Assembly (NCBI GenBank): GCA_047629195.1 | Contig: JBLHWY010000013.1 | Span: 1-64,000 of the forward strand | Direction: 5' to 3' | DNA from: UBA4582 sp047629195 | Lineage (GTDB): Bacteria; Pseudomonadota; Gammaproteobacteria; Pseudomonadales; Azotimanducaceae | DNA length: 64,000 bases | Part shown: positions 7,518 through 16,937 of the stretch, piece after piece | Numbering within the stretch: position 1 is the stretch's first letter | Layout: the number at the start of each line of letters is the position of its first letter | Made by a program: the position numbers and the translations under genes | Notes under the pieces: generated by a model | What the model was told of the DNA's origin: nothing | What the model saw: only the letters and a program-made list of their open reading frames with translations | The model's database searches: none

Positions 7518-9086
7518 ATGTACGTTGATAAATTCGCAGTAGAAAAAGCCGACCAAGCAGCGATCATCATGGCCGAATCAGGCGACACACTCACGTACAA
7601 ACAATTTGACCAACAGACTAACCGAGTTGCACATCTGCTGAGATCACAAGGGCTGAACCGGCTAGATCACTATTCGGTTTTTATGGAGAATTCCATCCAC
7701 TACGCAGAGATTTGCGGAGCTGGCGAGAGGGCAGGCCTCTACTACACCTGTATCAATTCCTATCTGACTGCTGATGAACTGGCTTACATCATCAATAATA
7801 GCGAATCCCAGATTGTTTTTACGAGCAGTAGCAAAAGTAAAACGCTTGCTGAGGCGTTGAAGCAATGTCCAAATGTCAGGCAATGCTATGTTATTAATGC
7901 TGTAGACCCAAAACAGCCTGCAGAATTACCCGGTGAGTTATTTGCGGATTACCAGACCGCCATCGCATCTCTTCCAGCGACACCTATTGCAGATGAGTAT
8001 TTGGGAACGGCAATGCTTTACTCGTCCGGTACCACGGGTAGACCAAAAGGAATTCTCCGACCGCTGGAAGAGCTTCCTCCGTCGGAATCATTAGCGATGA
8101 TGACCTTTCTCAAGAATTTATGGCAGTACCGTGAAGATATGATTTACCTGTCTCCAGCACCGCTCTATCACTCAGCACCACAAGCAGCTGTGGGGCTAAC
8201 ACTTAGAGCTGGTGGAACAGCGGTCATCATGGAGAAGTTTGATGCTGAAAAATATTTGGATTATGTCAGTCAGTATTCCATCACCCACAGTCAGTTGGTT
8301 CCGACCATGTTCAGCCGGATGCTCAAGCTGCCTGAAGATGTAAGAGCAAAAGCAGACCTATCCTCTCTGGAAATTGCGATTCACGCCGCAGCCCCATGCC
8401 CGGCAAAAGTAAAAGAGGACATGATCAATTGGTGGGGACCCATCATCAACGAATATTATGGTGCGACGGAAGGGCTTGGTTTCACCGCTTGCAACAGCGA
8501 AGAGTGGTTAGCGCACAAAGGCAGTGTTGGAAAGGTATTGATGGGTGATATCGCAATTTTAGACGAAGACGGTAAACCTTCACTCAAAGACGAGCCAGGT
8601 GAAATTTGGTTCAAGACAGCCAACCCTTTTTCTTACTTCAACAACGATGAAAAGACTAACGAAGTCACCTCGAAGGACGGCACCATGAGCACCGTAGGAG
8701 ACGTGGGGTATCTGGACGACGATGGCTTTTTATATTTAACAGACCGGTCAACTTTCATGATCATCTCCGGCGGCGTGAACATCTACCCTCAAGAAACAGA
8801 GGATTTGTTGATCACCCATCCAAAGATTGCCGACGCGGCTGTATTCGGAGTCCCTAACGAAGATTTTGGCGAGGAAGTTAAAGCTGTTATTCAAACAATG
8901 CCAGGCATCGATGAAAATGACGATCTTGTGTCAGAACTTATGGCCTACTGTTCTGAGAATCTCTCTGCTCAAAAATGTCCCAGATCAATCGATTTCGAGG
9001 CAGAACTACCCAGACTACCCACCGGAAAACTATACAAGCGGGTACTAAGAGATAAATATTGGGCCAACAAGAAAAACAAAATTTAG
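7518..9086 (+). CDS. AMP-forming acyl-CoA synthetase (long/medium chain or aryl acid type)
   Basis: The protein (522 aa) belongs to the ANL superfamily. The phosphate-binding loop SSGTTGRPKG is near residue 170, the adenine motif YYGATEG near 312, the hinge region TDRSTFMIISGGVNIYP near 407-423, and the final catalytic lysine motif PTGKLYKR near 502. It activates a carboxylic acid with ATP to the acyl-adenylate and then to the CoA thioester in the cytoplasm. It converges on a leftward set of acyl-CoA dehydrogenase and hydratase genes, so the activated acid probably enters that degradation route. The chain or ring specificity cannot be read from sequence. A GGAGAG site precedes the ATG. Confidence 0.93.
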   Translation: MYVDKFAVEKADQAAIIMAESGDTLTYKQFDQQTNRVAHLLRSQGLNRLDHYSVFMENSIHYAEICGAGERAGLYYTCINSYLTADELAYIINNSESQIVFTSSSKSKTLAEALKQCPNVRQCYVINAVDPKQPAELPGELFADYQTAIASLPATPIADEYLGTAMLYSSGTTGRPKGILRPLEELPPSESLAMMTFLKNLWQYREDMIYLSPAPLYHSAPQAAVGLTLRAGGTAVIMEKFDAEKYLDYVSQYSITHSQLVPTMFSRMLKLPEDVRAKADLSSLEIAIHAAAPCPAKVKEDMINWWGPIINEYYGATEGLGFTACNSEEWLAHKGSVGKVLMGDIAILDEDGKPSLKDEPGEIWFKTANPFSYFNNDEKTNEVTSKDGTMSTVGDVGYLDDDGFLYLTDRSTFMIISGGVNIYPQETEDLLITHPKIADAAVFGVPNEDFGEEVKAVIQTMPGIDENDDLVSELMAYCSENLSAQKCPRSIDFEAELPRLPTGKLYKRVLRDKYWANKKNKI

Positions 9087-9170
9087 GCTTTTTTCTCTAT
9101 ACCAAGATTAGCCCAGGGCATTAACCAATAGCGCACCGGGCTTCATCCTTGCCAACCTCAACGGCGACGT

Positions 9171-10415
9171 TTACTCGTTACCTGAAGGAATCTTGTTAAA
9201 CGCAATACCCTTGTCTGCTCGCATATCACCGGGTAACCCGAGCACACGTTCAGCCAAAATATTCCGCAATATCTGATCAGTACCACCTTCAATTCTGACA
9301 GCCGGCGAGCGCATCAACATAGCCTGAACTCGCGCCGAGCTCCGCGCAATTTCAGGATCGACGATAGCACCGCCGAGCCCTTGCAGATCGAGCGAAAATT
9401 TCGCGATATCCTGCATCATGCCGCCAGCAACAAGTTTGCCAATACTATTCTCAGGACCGGGAATCTCTCCCTTTGAGAGTGCCGATATCGCTCGTGAGGC
9501 AGTATTTTTTAGACCCGCGCTTTTGGCATACCAGTCAGCGAGCTTCGACTTCACCGCCGGATTACTAATGGCCCTACCGGTCGCAACCATTAAGTCCTCT
9601 ACCAGCTCATGAATCTCAGGAAACCCAGTTGCGATACTGCCACCGATAGCCATACGTTCGTTCATCAGCGTCGTAAGAGAAACCTGCCAGCCCTCACCCA
9701 CCTCACCTAATCGTTGGGAGTCAGGGATTCTAACATTTTCAAAATAGACCTCATTGAACCCGCTATCGCCGTTGGCTTGTTTTATTGGTCTAATATCTAC
9801 CCCCTCAGACTTCATATCGAGGAAGAACATTGTCAGGCCACGATGCTTGGCGACTTCAGGGTCAGTCCTAGTAATCAGAATACCGAAATCACTGTAATGC
9901 GCCCCAGAAGTCCATATCTTCTGACCATTGATGACCCAATCATCCCCGTCTTTTTCCGCTTTGGTGCGCAGACCAGCAAGATCAGACCCGCCATGCGGTT
10001 CCGAAAATAACTGACACCAGACCTCTTCACCACTGGCGAGCTTCGGAATATAGCGTTGCAAATGCGCTTCAGCCGCATATGACATCATCGTCGGCGCACA
10101 CATGCCCTGGCCAATAATGAAAGTGCCACTGAGTTTGCCATACACGCCTTCTTCCTGACTCCAGATAACACTTTGAATAGGCGTCGCGCCTCTGCCGCCA
10201 TATTCTTTTGGCCATTGAATACAAGCCCAGCCGGCTTCTGCTTTTTTCTGCTGCCACTTCTTGGCTTCAGTTAGCGCATCATAGTTGCCTGTTCTGGTGC
10301 TACCAAAGCCACTCAGCGCCAAGTCCTCGCGTAGATGGGTTGGCGCATTCTCATCGATCCAGCTTCTGACTTCCTGACGGAACGCTGCTTCTTCTTTCGT
10401 ATCGTTAAAATCCAT
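9171..10415 (-). CDS. Acyl-CoA dehydrogenase (FadE-type, one of a pair)
   Basis: This flavoenzyme oxidises an acyl-CoA to the 2-enoyl-CoA. Typical segments are present: CQLFSEPHGGSDLAGL, the WVINGQKIWTSGAHYSDFGI strand region, the NERMAIGG helix, and the C-terminal RIEGGTDQILRNILAERVLGLPGD arm. I start it at 10415, where the ATG follows AAGGAG, giving 414 residues; a longer reading frame adds 27 residues that look untranslated. It begins 10 bases after the stop of a second dehydrogenase, so the two are co-transcribed and may form a heteromeric enzyme, as paired dehydrogenases of steroid and cyclic-acid catabolism do. That last point is inference. Confidence 0.92.
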   Translation of the reverse strand: MDFNDTKEEAAFRQEVRSWIDENAPTHLREDLALSGFGSTRTGNYDALTEAKKWQQKKAEAGWACIQWPKEYGGRGATPIQSVIWSQEEGVYGKLSGTFIIGQGMCAPTMMSYAAEAHLQRYIPKLASGEEVWCQLFSEPHGGSDLAGLRTKAEKDGDDWVINGQKIWTSGAHYSDFGILITRTDPEVAKHRGLTMFFLDMKSEGVDIRPIKQANGDSGFNEVYFENVRIPDSQRLGEVGEGWQVSLTTLMNERMAIGGSIATGFPEIHELVEDLMVATGRAISNPAVKSKLADWYAKSAGLKNTASRAISALSKGEIPGPENSIGKLVAGGMMQDIAKFSLDLQGLGGAIVDPEIARSSARVQAMLMRSPAVRIEGGTDQILRNILAERVLGLPGDMRADKGIAFNKIPSGNE

Positions 10416-10425
10416 TGTTAGCTCC

Positions 10426-11547
10426 TTATGCCGCTTTGCCGGAAGGTCGTGCATTGGGTAGCGCGTTGACCAGTTTATCTTCCCAGACAGAAACACCCCC
10501 TAGCATGAGTGTCAGATAATTCGATCGTCTATAGTAAAAGTGGCAATCAAATTCCCAGGTAAAGCCCATACCACCATGGACCTGAATATTATCTCTAGCG
10601 CACAGCTGATAGGCCTGAGTCGCTGAAACTCTAGCGGTTGCAGCAGCTAGCGGCAACTCTTCTGAGTTCGTCGATAGTGCCCATGCTGCGTAATAACAAT
10701 TTGATTCAGCTAATTTAAGTGCAACATACATATCTGCCATCATATGTTTCAGCGCCTGAAAAGAACCAATCGGACGACCAAAGGCAAAACGACCTTTTGC
10801 GTAGTCAACCGCCATATCTAGCGCTCTTTTTGCGCCACCAATTTGTTCAAAGGCGACAAGCACAGCAGCCCTGTCGTAAACCTGATTCAACTGACGCCAG
10901 CCATTGCCCGCTGTGCCCAGCAATTCGCATGGCGTGTCGACGAACGTCAAACTGCATGAATTCATCGTGTCATCAACCGTCGCAATCGGTGTCCTTGTCA
11001 CGCCATCAAGTTCAGCCAGATACATACTGACCTCACCATCGTTGGTCCGCGAGATCACAACACATATATCTGCTATCCCTGCATGGGGTACGATCAACTT
11101 ACTGCCCGAAAGCTTTCCATCGTTGCAGCTTGTCTGAATGTTCTCCTCCGTACTTTCTTCCGTAGATTCAGTGACTGCTAAGGTTCCGATCACCTCACCC
11201 GCCGCAAACTTGGGCAACCACTTCTGCTTTTGGTCTTCGGAACCAAACAGTTGAATGGCTTCAGCTGCAAGATAAATCGATGATGAGAAAGCCGTTGGTG
11301 CGAGATAGGCGCCCAATTGCTCGGCGACAAGGCACAAAGTCGAATAGCCTGCGCCAACCCCGCCATACGCTTCTGAGATGGCAGTGCCGGGCACACCCAT
11401 TGCTACCAGACCCTGCCAGACGTCTTCAGAGTAGGCCGTCTCGCCGTCAAGGACGGAACGAAACACGCCGTTATCACAATTATCCATCAGATATCTGTCT
11501 ACTTGGTCTCTCACCATTTTCTCATCGCTAGAGAAATCAAAATCCAT
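10426..11547 (-). CDS. Acyl-CoA dehydrogenase (second of a pair)
   Basis: This 373-residue acyl-CoA dehydrogenase is shorter than the usual 380-410. It opens with the expected MDFDFSSDEKMVRDQV and includes FGRPIGSFQALKHMMADM and the C-terminal IQVHGGMGFTWEFDCHFYYRR segment. The central region is less conserved than in its neighbour, as is usual for one subunit of alpha2beta2 dehydrogenases from sterol-like side-chain degradation. Family knowledge gives FAD-dependent alpha,beta-desaturation of an acyl-CoA. It lies upstream of its partner in the same transcript and about 107 bases after the enoyl-CoA hydratase. Confidence 0.9.
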   Translation of the reverse strand: MDFDFSSDEKMVRDQVDRYLMDNCDNGVFRSVLDGETAYSEDVWQGLVAMGVPGTAISEAYGGVGAGYSTLCLVAEQLGAYLAPTAFSSSIYLAAEAIQLFGSEDQKQKWLPKFAAGEVIGTLAVTESTEESTEENIQTSCNDGKLSGSKLIVPHAGIADICVVISRTNDGEVSMYLAELDGVTRTPIATVDDTMNSCSLTFVDTPCELLGTAGNGWRQLNQVYDRAAVLVAFEQIGGAKRALDMAVDYAKGRFAFGRPIGSFQALKHMMADMYVALKLAESNCYYAAWALSTNSEELPLAAATARVSATQAYQLCARDNIQVHGGMGFTWEFDCHFYYRRSNYLTLMLGGVSVWEDKLVNALPNARPSGKAA

Positions 11548-11654
11548 CGTTACACTCCGTTAGTAAAATAATTCTCGTCAATACGGTTCACCATCGAGCC
11601 AGCCAAAACCATCTAATCAAACTTTTTCAGTTAGCTCTTTTTAGATAACTTTTC

Positions 11655-12410
11655 TTACTTAAAAAGGGGCTCACGCTTCTCTCGAAATGCCGACAATGCT
11701 TCCCTGTTAGCGGGACCACCGGCAAGTTCAGCCAAACCAAGGTTCTCTGCCTTTATTGCGGCTTTCATCGCATCTTTGTGATGACTAACCATCAGCGACT
11801 TGGTCTTTTTCAGAGATTCGGAAGGTAGTGCAGCGAGCACTTCCGCCCGATTCATCACCCGGGGAATGAGTTCTTCATGTGCCAGACACTCAAGTGCAAG
11901 CCCACTTTCCACACAAGCTTCGGCTGACATCCATTCTGATGAAAGCAAGAACCAACTGGCAGCCTGCCTACCCATCAAAGCTGGAAAAGTATAGGTACTC
12001 GCGGCTTCTGCGGTCAAGCCAAGGGCACTGAAAGGGCAGCGCAGTCTTGCTTTTTCTGACATAAAAACAAAATCAGCAAGTCCGCAAATTGTCGTACCAA
12101 TCCCCGCACCGACGCCATTTATCGCAACCAGGAAAGGTTTCTCAAAATCAATAATTGCGAATAAAAGATCCTGCAACGAATACCTCGGCGTGCGTTCCAT
12201 TTGACCCATTTCCTGTAAATCTGCACCTGCAGAGAAAGCACGACCAGCACCCGTCAACACAAGTACTTTGACACTATCATCACTGTTTGCGCTCATGAAT
12301 GCTTCTGTCAATTCGTCCATCAATAATGAACTGAATGCGTTCAGTGCATCAGGCCGATCCATCTCAACAAATTCGATACCCTGTGAACGGGTAATATTAA
12401 GGGTTTCCAT
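11655..12410 (-). CDS. Enoyl-CoA hydratase/isomerase (crotonase family)
   Basis: The crotonase fold is shown by the oxyanion-hole segment AFSAGADLQEM near residue 60 and the second one, INGVGAGIGTTICGLADFVFMSE, near 100-120. The normal active-site Glu pair is not obvious: the position after GLTAEAAST has an Ala-rich text, so isomerase-like or other crotonase chemistry is possible. The second of two adjacent ATGs is chosen because AGGAGG is five bases upstream. It sits in a leftward cluster with an MFS carrier upstream and two acyl-CoA dehydrogenases downstream, consistent with beta-oxidation of an imported acid. Confidence 0.9.
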   Translation of the reverse strand: METLNITRSQGIEFVEMDRPDALNAFSSLLMDELTEAFMSANSDDSVKVLVLTGAGRAFSAGADLQEMGQMERTPRYSLQDLLFAIIDFEKPFLVAINGVGAGIGTTICGLADFVFMSEKARLRCPFSALGLTAEAASTYTFPALMGRQAASWFLLSSEWMSAEACVESGLALECLAHEELIPRVMNRAEVLAALPSESLKKTKSLMVSHHKDAMKAAIKAENLGLAELAGGPANREALSAFREKREPLFK

Positions 12411-12442
12411 CATTTCCTCCTGGGAAAAGTTATTTACTAATT

Positions 12443-13756
12443 CTAAGCTTGAGCCGCTTTATCAATACCTGCTTTTAAATGATTACCAGCCAAAAAGTAG
12501 TGAAAGCCTGACCAGACATTGACGAAAGAAAAAACCAACAGTGAATATCGCAAAGACTCTTTACCATATTCATCTGCAAACAAATCACTCACGATGCCAA
12601 CAGCCTGTGGCCCAAGACCTAAACCAATAATATTGAGCATGAATAAACATATCGCTGCTGCGACAGCGCGCATTTCCGGTTTCACCAGGCTTTGAATCAT
12701 GGCGAATGTGGGCGCCAAATAGAATCCGCTAAAAAAAGCGGGTATCGCATAGACATAGAGCGAGGTAGCAAAGTCCTCAATTAGGAAGAACAAAACCAAA
12801 AACGGGACTAAGCCTACTTTAGCGATGCCAACCAGCCACCCGAACCATCGTTCATCACGCTTTGCCAAGATGTCAGCAAGCTTGCCCGCGACAAAAGTGC
12901 CCGCTCCACCTATGACACCGGACATCAACGCGAGTGTAAAGCCAACCTCTGTTTGTGATAAACCATGGGAGCGTACAAAAAATGCTGGCAACCAGAGCAC
13001 CATGCCATATCCAACAAACCCTGCCAGCGCACTGCCAAAGACAGCGTGCCTGGCTGCCGGTGTCGCCCACATATATTTCACGACATCCCAAAAGGGGGGT
13101 GCAGGTATCTGCGGTTTTAGATCACCACCTTCTACTCTATCTGCCCCCCCCCTGACGGGCTCTACTACAGTCAACCGCACCAGTATAGCAATCAGGATCC
13201 CCGGCAAACCAACCACAACAAAAGTTACTCTCCAGCCCCAATTTTCGCTCATCCAGCCTCCGGCAAGATAGGCAATCAAGAGGCCAAAATTCACACCTAG
13301 TGCGTAGACCCCCATTGCCGTGCCACGTTGCTTCAGAGGAAACATGTCTGAGATCATGGAATGGGAAGGAGGGCTAGAGCCCGCTTCCCCTATACCAACG
13401 CCAATACGAGCGACAACAAGTTGCATGAAAGATTGTGCAATCCCGCACACGGCCGTCATACCACTCCAAATTGTGACTGCAAGCGCTATGATGTTCCTAC
13501 GATTACCCCTGTCGGCCATCATGGCAATAGGCATACCCAGCGTTGCATAAAAAAGTGCAAACGTGAGTCCGATCAAAAAACCCATCTGGGTGTCGCTGGC
13601 ACCAAGGTCCTGCTTAATGGGCTGCAACAAAATGCCCATAATCTGTCGATCAACATGGCTGGAGGTAAATACAAGTACCAGAACCCCAAGCGCATACCAA
13701 CGGTACCAGGGAGCCGTGCTAATTCTTGGTTTTGAGCTTTCTGCTAGATCAGTCAT
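12443..13756 (-). CDS. MFS transporter, spinster-like subgroup
   Basis: Twelve predicted membrane helices fill 437 residues. The first loop and helix (SHVDRQIMGILLQPIKQDLG, then the MFS motif MADRGNRR) and the segment RIGVGIGEAGSSPPSHSMISDMFP mark the spinster-like MFS subgroup, common next to degradation genes for aromatic, steroid and fatty-acid-like compounds. It would import or export an organic acid through the inner membrane by proton coupling. It heads the leftward transcript with the hydratase. The coding strand contains a run of nine G bases (13144-13152 on the plus strand), a slippery tract near the middle of the gene. Confidence 0.9.
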   Translation of the reverse strand: MTDLAESSKPRISTAPWYRWYALGVLVLVFTSSHVDRQIMGILLQPIKQDLGASDTQMGFLIGLTFALFYATLGMPIAMMADRGNRRNIIALAVTIWSGMTAVCGIAQSFMQLVVARIGVGIGEAGSSPPSHSMISDMFPLKQRGTAMGVYALGVNFGLLIAYLAGGWMSENWGWRVTFVVVGLPGILIAILVRLTVVEPVRGGADRVEGGDLKPQIPAPPFWDVVKYMWATPAARHAVFGSALAGFVGYGMVLWLPAFFVRSHGLSQTEVGFTLALMSGVIGGAGTFVAGKLADILAKRDERWFGWLVGIAKVGLVPFLVLFFLIEDFATSLYVYAIPAFFSGFYLAPTFAMIQSLVKPEMRAVAAAICLFMLNIIGLGLGPQAVGIVSDLFADEYGKESLRYSLLVFSFVNVWSGFHYFLAGNHLKAGIDKAAQA

Positions 13757-13920
13757 TATTTTTACTTCTTATAAATTTCACAATATTTGGCTTACTTTGA
13801 AAACCTTCAATTCCCGCATCAATATAAGTTTTACAGGGCCGGGTAACAAGAGAGTCTTATTTCGTACACCCGGTTCCGGGGGGTCCGCTCACTAGTGGAT
13901 CAAAAGTAAAAACGTCCTAT

Positions 13921-14729
13921 ATGCAGTATTTGGCAGACAAACTTTACCCGTTCTATAGCGCAGCATTGCTCAACATGCATCTTATGCATACCGTGGCAGT
14001 CCTCACGGGATTCGTTAGGGTTCTAGTCTTAGTTTCGATTCCGACATGCTCGATGGCGGCCGCCGGCACTGATCCGTTAAAAATAAATTCACTCCATCAA
14101 ATCTACGCCGCAGACCCTCTCGACATCACGACCGCTGAGTTTATAGAGATCGATGTAGATTCTCCGCCCACTTCAATAGGGACAAAGAAAGCGTGGATGC
14201 CGATAAAATTACCACACCTGTGGAGCCACGACGAGAGAGAGAGGCACGGGTCGGTTGGTATCGCTTCAAGCTGGATGAGAAACAGCATGAAGGTAAGCAG
14301 GCGCTTTACCTATGGCGATTTTCAATGAATGCAGCCGTTTGGCTAAACGACGAATTTCTTGGAGATGGTGGTAGGTTTGAAGAGCCCATCGCCAGAAACT
14401 GGAACAGACCTTTTCTGTTCCTACTACCCAACTCCGCATGGAATGAGAAAGATAACTACCTTTATATCAAGCTAGCAGTATATTTTGGCTGGGGACACCT
14501 CTCACCTATCATCAACGGCCCCAACGCCGACTTGCGCCAGCAGAAACTTCTCACAGCGGGCTGTCCCAAGTCTCGTCATCGAAGCTCTGAACTTGGTGGA
14601 ACGGATTCTAAAGAGACGGTACTGAGTGGCGCAAGTCGGCGTTGGAATTTGATTCAAGATACTCACTTACCACATGTAAACTCCACTCGGCGGTTTGGCC
14701 GGGCCTCATTTTCGAAAATTCGGACTTAG
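13921..14729 (+). pseudogene. Broken membrane sensor gene: N-terminal extracellular domain only, frameshifted
   Basis: Two overlapping frames together make one conserved region. Frame one gives a signal-like start and a segment ending KKAWMPIKLPHLW; frame two continues with VGWYRFKLD, LYLWRFSMNAAVWLNDEFLG, DGGRFEEPIARNWNRPFLF and YFGWGHLSPIINGP. This is the jelly-roll-like extracellular region found ahead of seven-helix membrane sensors and histidine kinases. The frames meet at a (GA)5 tract at 14233-14242; removing one GA would restore the reading frame. After about 14545 the similarity ends and no membrane or kinase domain follows, so the gene is also truncated. Confidence 0.6.
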
Positions 14730-14826
14730 GGCGAAGGCGCTTGAGATTAAACAATTAATTATTGCAATACTCATTTGCTTTGGGCCTGTAAACCCTGCAT
14801 ATTCCACATTAAGATCAAAACAATAA

Positions 14827-15690
14827 TTGGTCATTCAACCTAATAAAGGCAAACCCCAATTGCGTGCTATTTTTGGCCATATCGTTAGCTGCATATCACT
14901 GACCGCTATCACCATCAATTTGCTCATATGGATCCCATTCCTGGTGCTTTTTGCAATATTGAACCTGATACCAATCGCAGCTTTCCAACAAAGTTGTTAC
15001 CAGTGTACCGCACGGTTTTATCGACTCGCCGCTGGAGGCAATACGCTCTGGTTAACAAAAATACTCGGGATAGATTTTAGAATCCACGGTGATCTTCCCG
15101 GCACTAGTCTTAGACCACTTATTGTCGTTAGCAATCACACATCCTGGTTCGATATTTTGCTTTTACAAGCGGTTGTCGTGCCAGGCGGTCCCATACTAAA
15201 GTTCCTTATAAAATCGACATTGGTCTATGTCCCAGTGGTTGGCTGGATCTGTCTTGCACTCAGATTTCCAAGGCTCACCAGGGGTGGTTCTCTCAGTAAA
15301 AACAGGAAAGACTTCAAGGCGGTAACTCAGGTTGCACAGCAAACCAGTTCGCAGGCTGATGCGTTACTCAATTTCGCTGAGGGAACGCGTTTTACTGAAG
15401 AAAAAAGGCTGTTGCAAAAGTCCCCTTACCAGCATCTACTGGCACCGAAATCAGGGGGCTTCAAAACCATGTTAAATTCAATGGGAGATGCCAGAGTACT
15501 GGACGTAACCGTTGGATACCCCATCTACGGAGACAACTTCTGGACCTGTTTAAGTGGATCTGTCCGTAAAATCGAAGTTTGGCTTGAATACACTGACGCC
15601 AGCGAACTTGGCAACTCCAAATTATGGCTCGAAGCACGTTGGCAAGAAAAAGAACTTCGGCTCGAGAGTTTACTTTCAGTGCAACGTTAG
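14827..15690 (+). CDS. Membrane acyltransferase of the PlsC/YihG type
   Basis: The lysophospholipid acyltransferase signature is complete: NHTSWFD (HX4D) near residue 101 and NFAEGTRFT (EGTR) near 190, with a hydrophobic N-terminal hairpin (residues 20-55) as membrane anchor and PYQHLLAPKSGG downstream as in the YihG branch. It would move an acyl chain from acyl-CoA or acyl-ACP to a lysophospholipid or similar acceptor at the inner membrane. A TTG start is the only one that keeps the full first helix, and its ribosome-binding site is weak. It lies 97 bases after the broken sensor gene and 56 bases before the amidohydrolase. Confidence 0.85.
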   Translation: MVIQPNKGKPQLRAIFGHIVSCISLTAITINLLIWIPFLVLFAILNLIPIAAFQQSCYQCTARFYRLAAGGNTLWLTKILGIDFRIHGDLPGTSLRPLIVVSNHTSWFDILLLQAVVVPGGPILKFLIKSTLVYVPVVGWICLALRFPRLTRGGSLSKNRKDFKAVTQVAQQTSSQADALLNFAEGTRFTEEKRLLQKSPYQHLLAPKSGGFKTMLNSMGDARVLDVTVGYPIYGDNFWTCLSGSVRKIEVWLEYTDASELGNSKLWLEARWQEKELRLESLLSVQR

Positions 15691-15746
15691 CCTATCTTAA
15701 ACACAGCTTAAGCCTATCAAAAACCCTTCATAAAAGCGGAAACAAT

Positions 15747-16937
15747 ATGCCTTACGTTGAAAACCAAACGATTCACGATGCTGACTCCCACATCATGGAA
15801 TTGCCAGGAATGATCGATGAGTTTATGGAACAACGCTACCGAAAGCAGTTCGATGAACTGAATATCAATCGTATCCATTTAAAAGAAATCACTAACAATG
15901 TACGAGAGCTCCAGGCAGATCCTGAATTCCGCGCTGGAGCGGAAGCAAACCTGATGTTACGCAAGAATCAGCATGCGCTCGGTTCATTCATCAAAGAAGA
16001 CAGGTCAAAATGTTTAGACCTGCTTGGATTTACCAGCCAGTTGGTATTCACAACTGAAGCGCTTAGCAACTATGGACTTGAGCACAGCGGCCACACAGAG
16101 TTGGCACTGGCGACAGCGACTGCCCACAACCGAATGATGACAGACTTTTGTAGTGTTGATAAACGACTGTTACCGACGGGTTATGTGCCATTAGTAAACG
16201 TTGAAGCAGCAATAAGAATTGCCAAGGAAGCACTGGACCTTGGCTGCAAAGGCCTAGTGATTCCTTCCCGCTGCCCCGCTTCACATTCACCATCCCACAT
16301 AGGCTTTGATCCACTTTGGTCTATGGCAGAAGAAGCAGGAGTCCCTATCCTGTTACATGTCGGCGGTGAACGTAAAATGGAGGACGCATACAACGAGAAT
16401 GGTCTGCCGCGGGTGACAGATTTCCACGGCGGAGACGAAAACTTCACATCCTTAAGTTATATGGCCATTCCCCTTGCTGTGTGGCAAACAATGTCCGCGC
16501 TGATCATTGACGGTGTTCTTGATAGACATCCAAAACTAAAATTTGGTGCGATTGAATTGGGCGCGTCGTGGCTACCAAGCTGGATGCGTTTTCTCGATGC
16601 AGGCGTTGCGGCATTTACAAAAGGTGAAAAGCGTCTGCAAAAACTTTCGGAAAAACCTAGCGACATCGCGCGAAGACAATTCAGAGTGACGCCTTATCCC
16701 AATGAAGACACGAAGTGGATCATCGAGAATTCAGGCGACGATATGCTGCTCTTTTCTTCAGATTTCCCCCATGTTGAGGGTGGTCGTAACCCCCTGAAAA
16801 GATTTTCGGATTCTCTTCAGGGCGTTGACGAAGTTGTGCAACAAAAATTCTATCGTGACAACTTCATTGACCTGATGGGTTCAGGGCTTGAATCGTCGCT
16901 CCACGATCACCCATCAGTCATTGCGCGGGTATCTTAG
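15747..16937 (+). CDS. Amidohydrolase-2 family metal-dependent hydrolase/decarboxylase
   Basis: The start is set at the ATG at 15747, since the family opens with a short lead and the metal motif; here it is HDADSHIME near residue 10. Later landmarks are ILLHVGG (His on strand 5), a helix with LKFGAIELGASWLP, and the terminal SSDFPHVEGG near residue 340. Members of this TIM-barrel group (COG2159) hydrolyse or decarboxylate aromatic and other organic acids. At 396 residues the length is normal. The gene converges on the TauD-like gene and the two stop codons overlap across TTAG. Confidence 0.88.
   Translation: MPYVENQTIHDADSHIMELPGMIDEFMEQRYRKQFDELNINRIHLKEITNNVRELQADPEFRAGAEANLMLRKNQHALGSFIKEDRSKCLDLLGFTSQLVFTTEALSNYGLEHSGHTELALATATAHNRMMTDFCSVDKRLLPTGYVPLVNVEAAIRIAKEALDLGCKGLVIPSRCPASHSPSHIGFDPLWSMAEEAGVPILLHVGGERKMEDAYNENGLPRVTDFHGGDENFTSLSYMAIPLAVWQTMSALIIDGVLDRHPKLKFGAIELGASWLPSWMRFLDAGVAAFTKGEKRLQKLSEKPSDIARRQFRVTPYPNEDTKWIIENSGDDMLLFSSDFPHVEGGRNPLKRFSDSLQGVDEVVQQKFYRDNFIDLMGSGLESSLHDHPSVIARVS

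Noticed and set aside
12825..13271. 148-residue plus-strand frame over the MFS gene
   Set aside because: Rich in Pro/Ser/Thr and antisense to conserved helices; no independent support.
13850..13900. GC-rich patch with short inverted elements before the sensor fragment, as an attachment or IS end
   Set aside because: No matching repeat was found at a second position, and no transposase or integrase is present.
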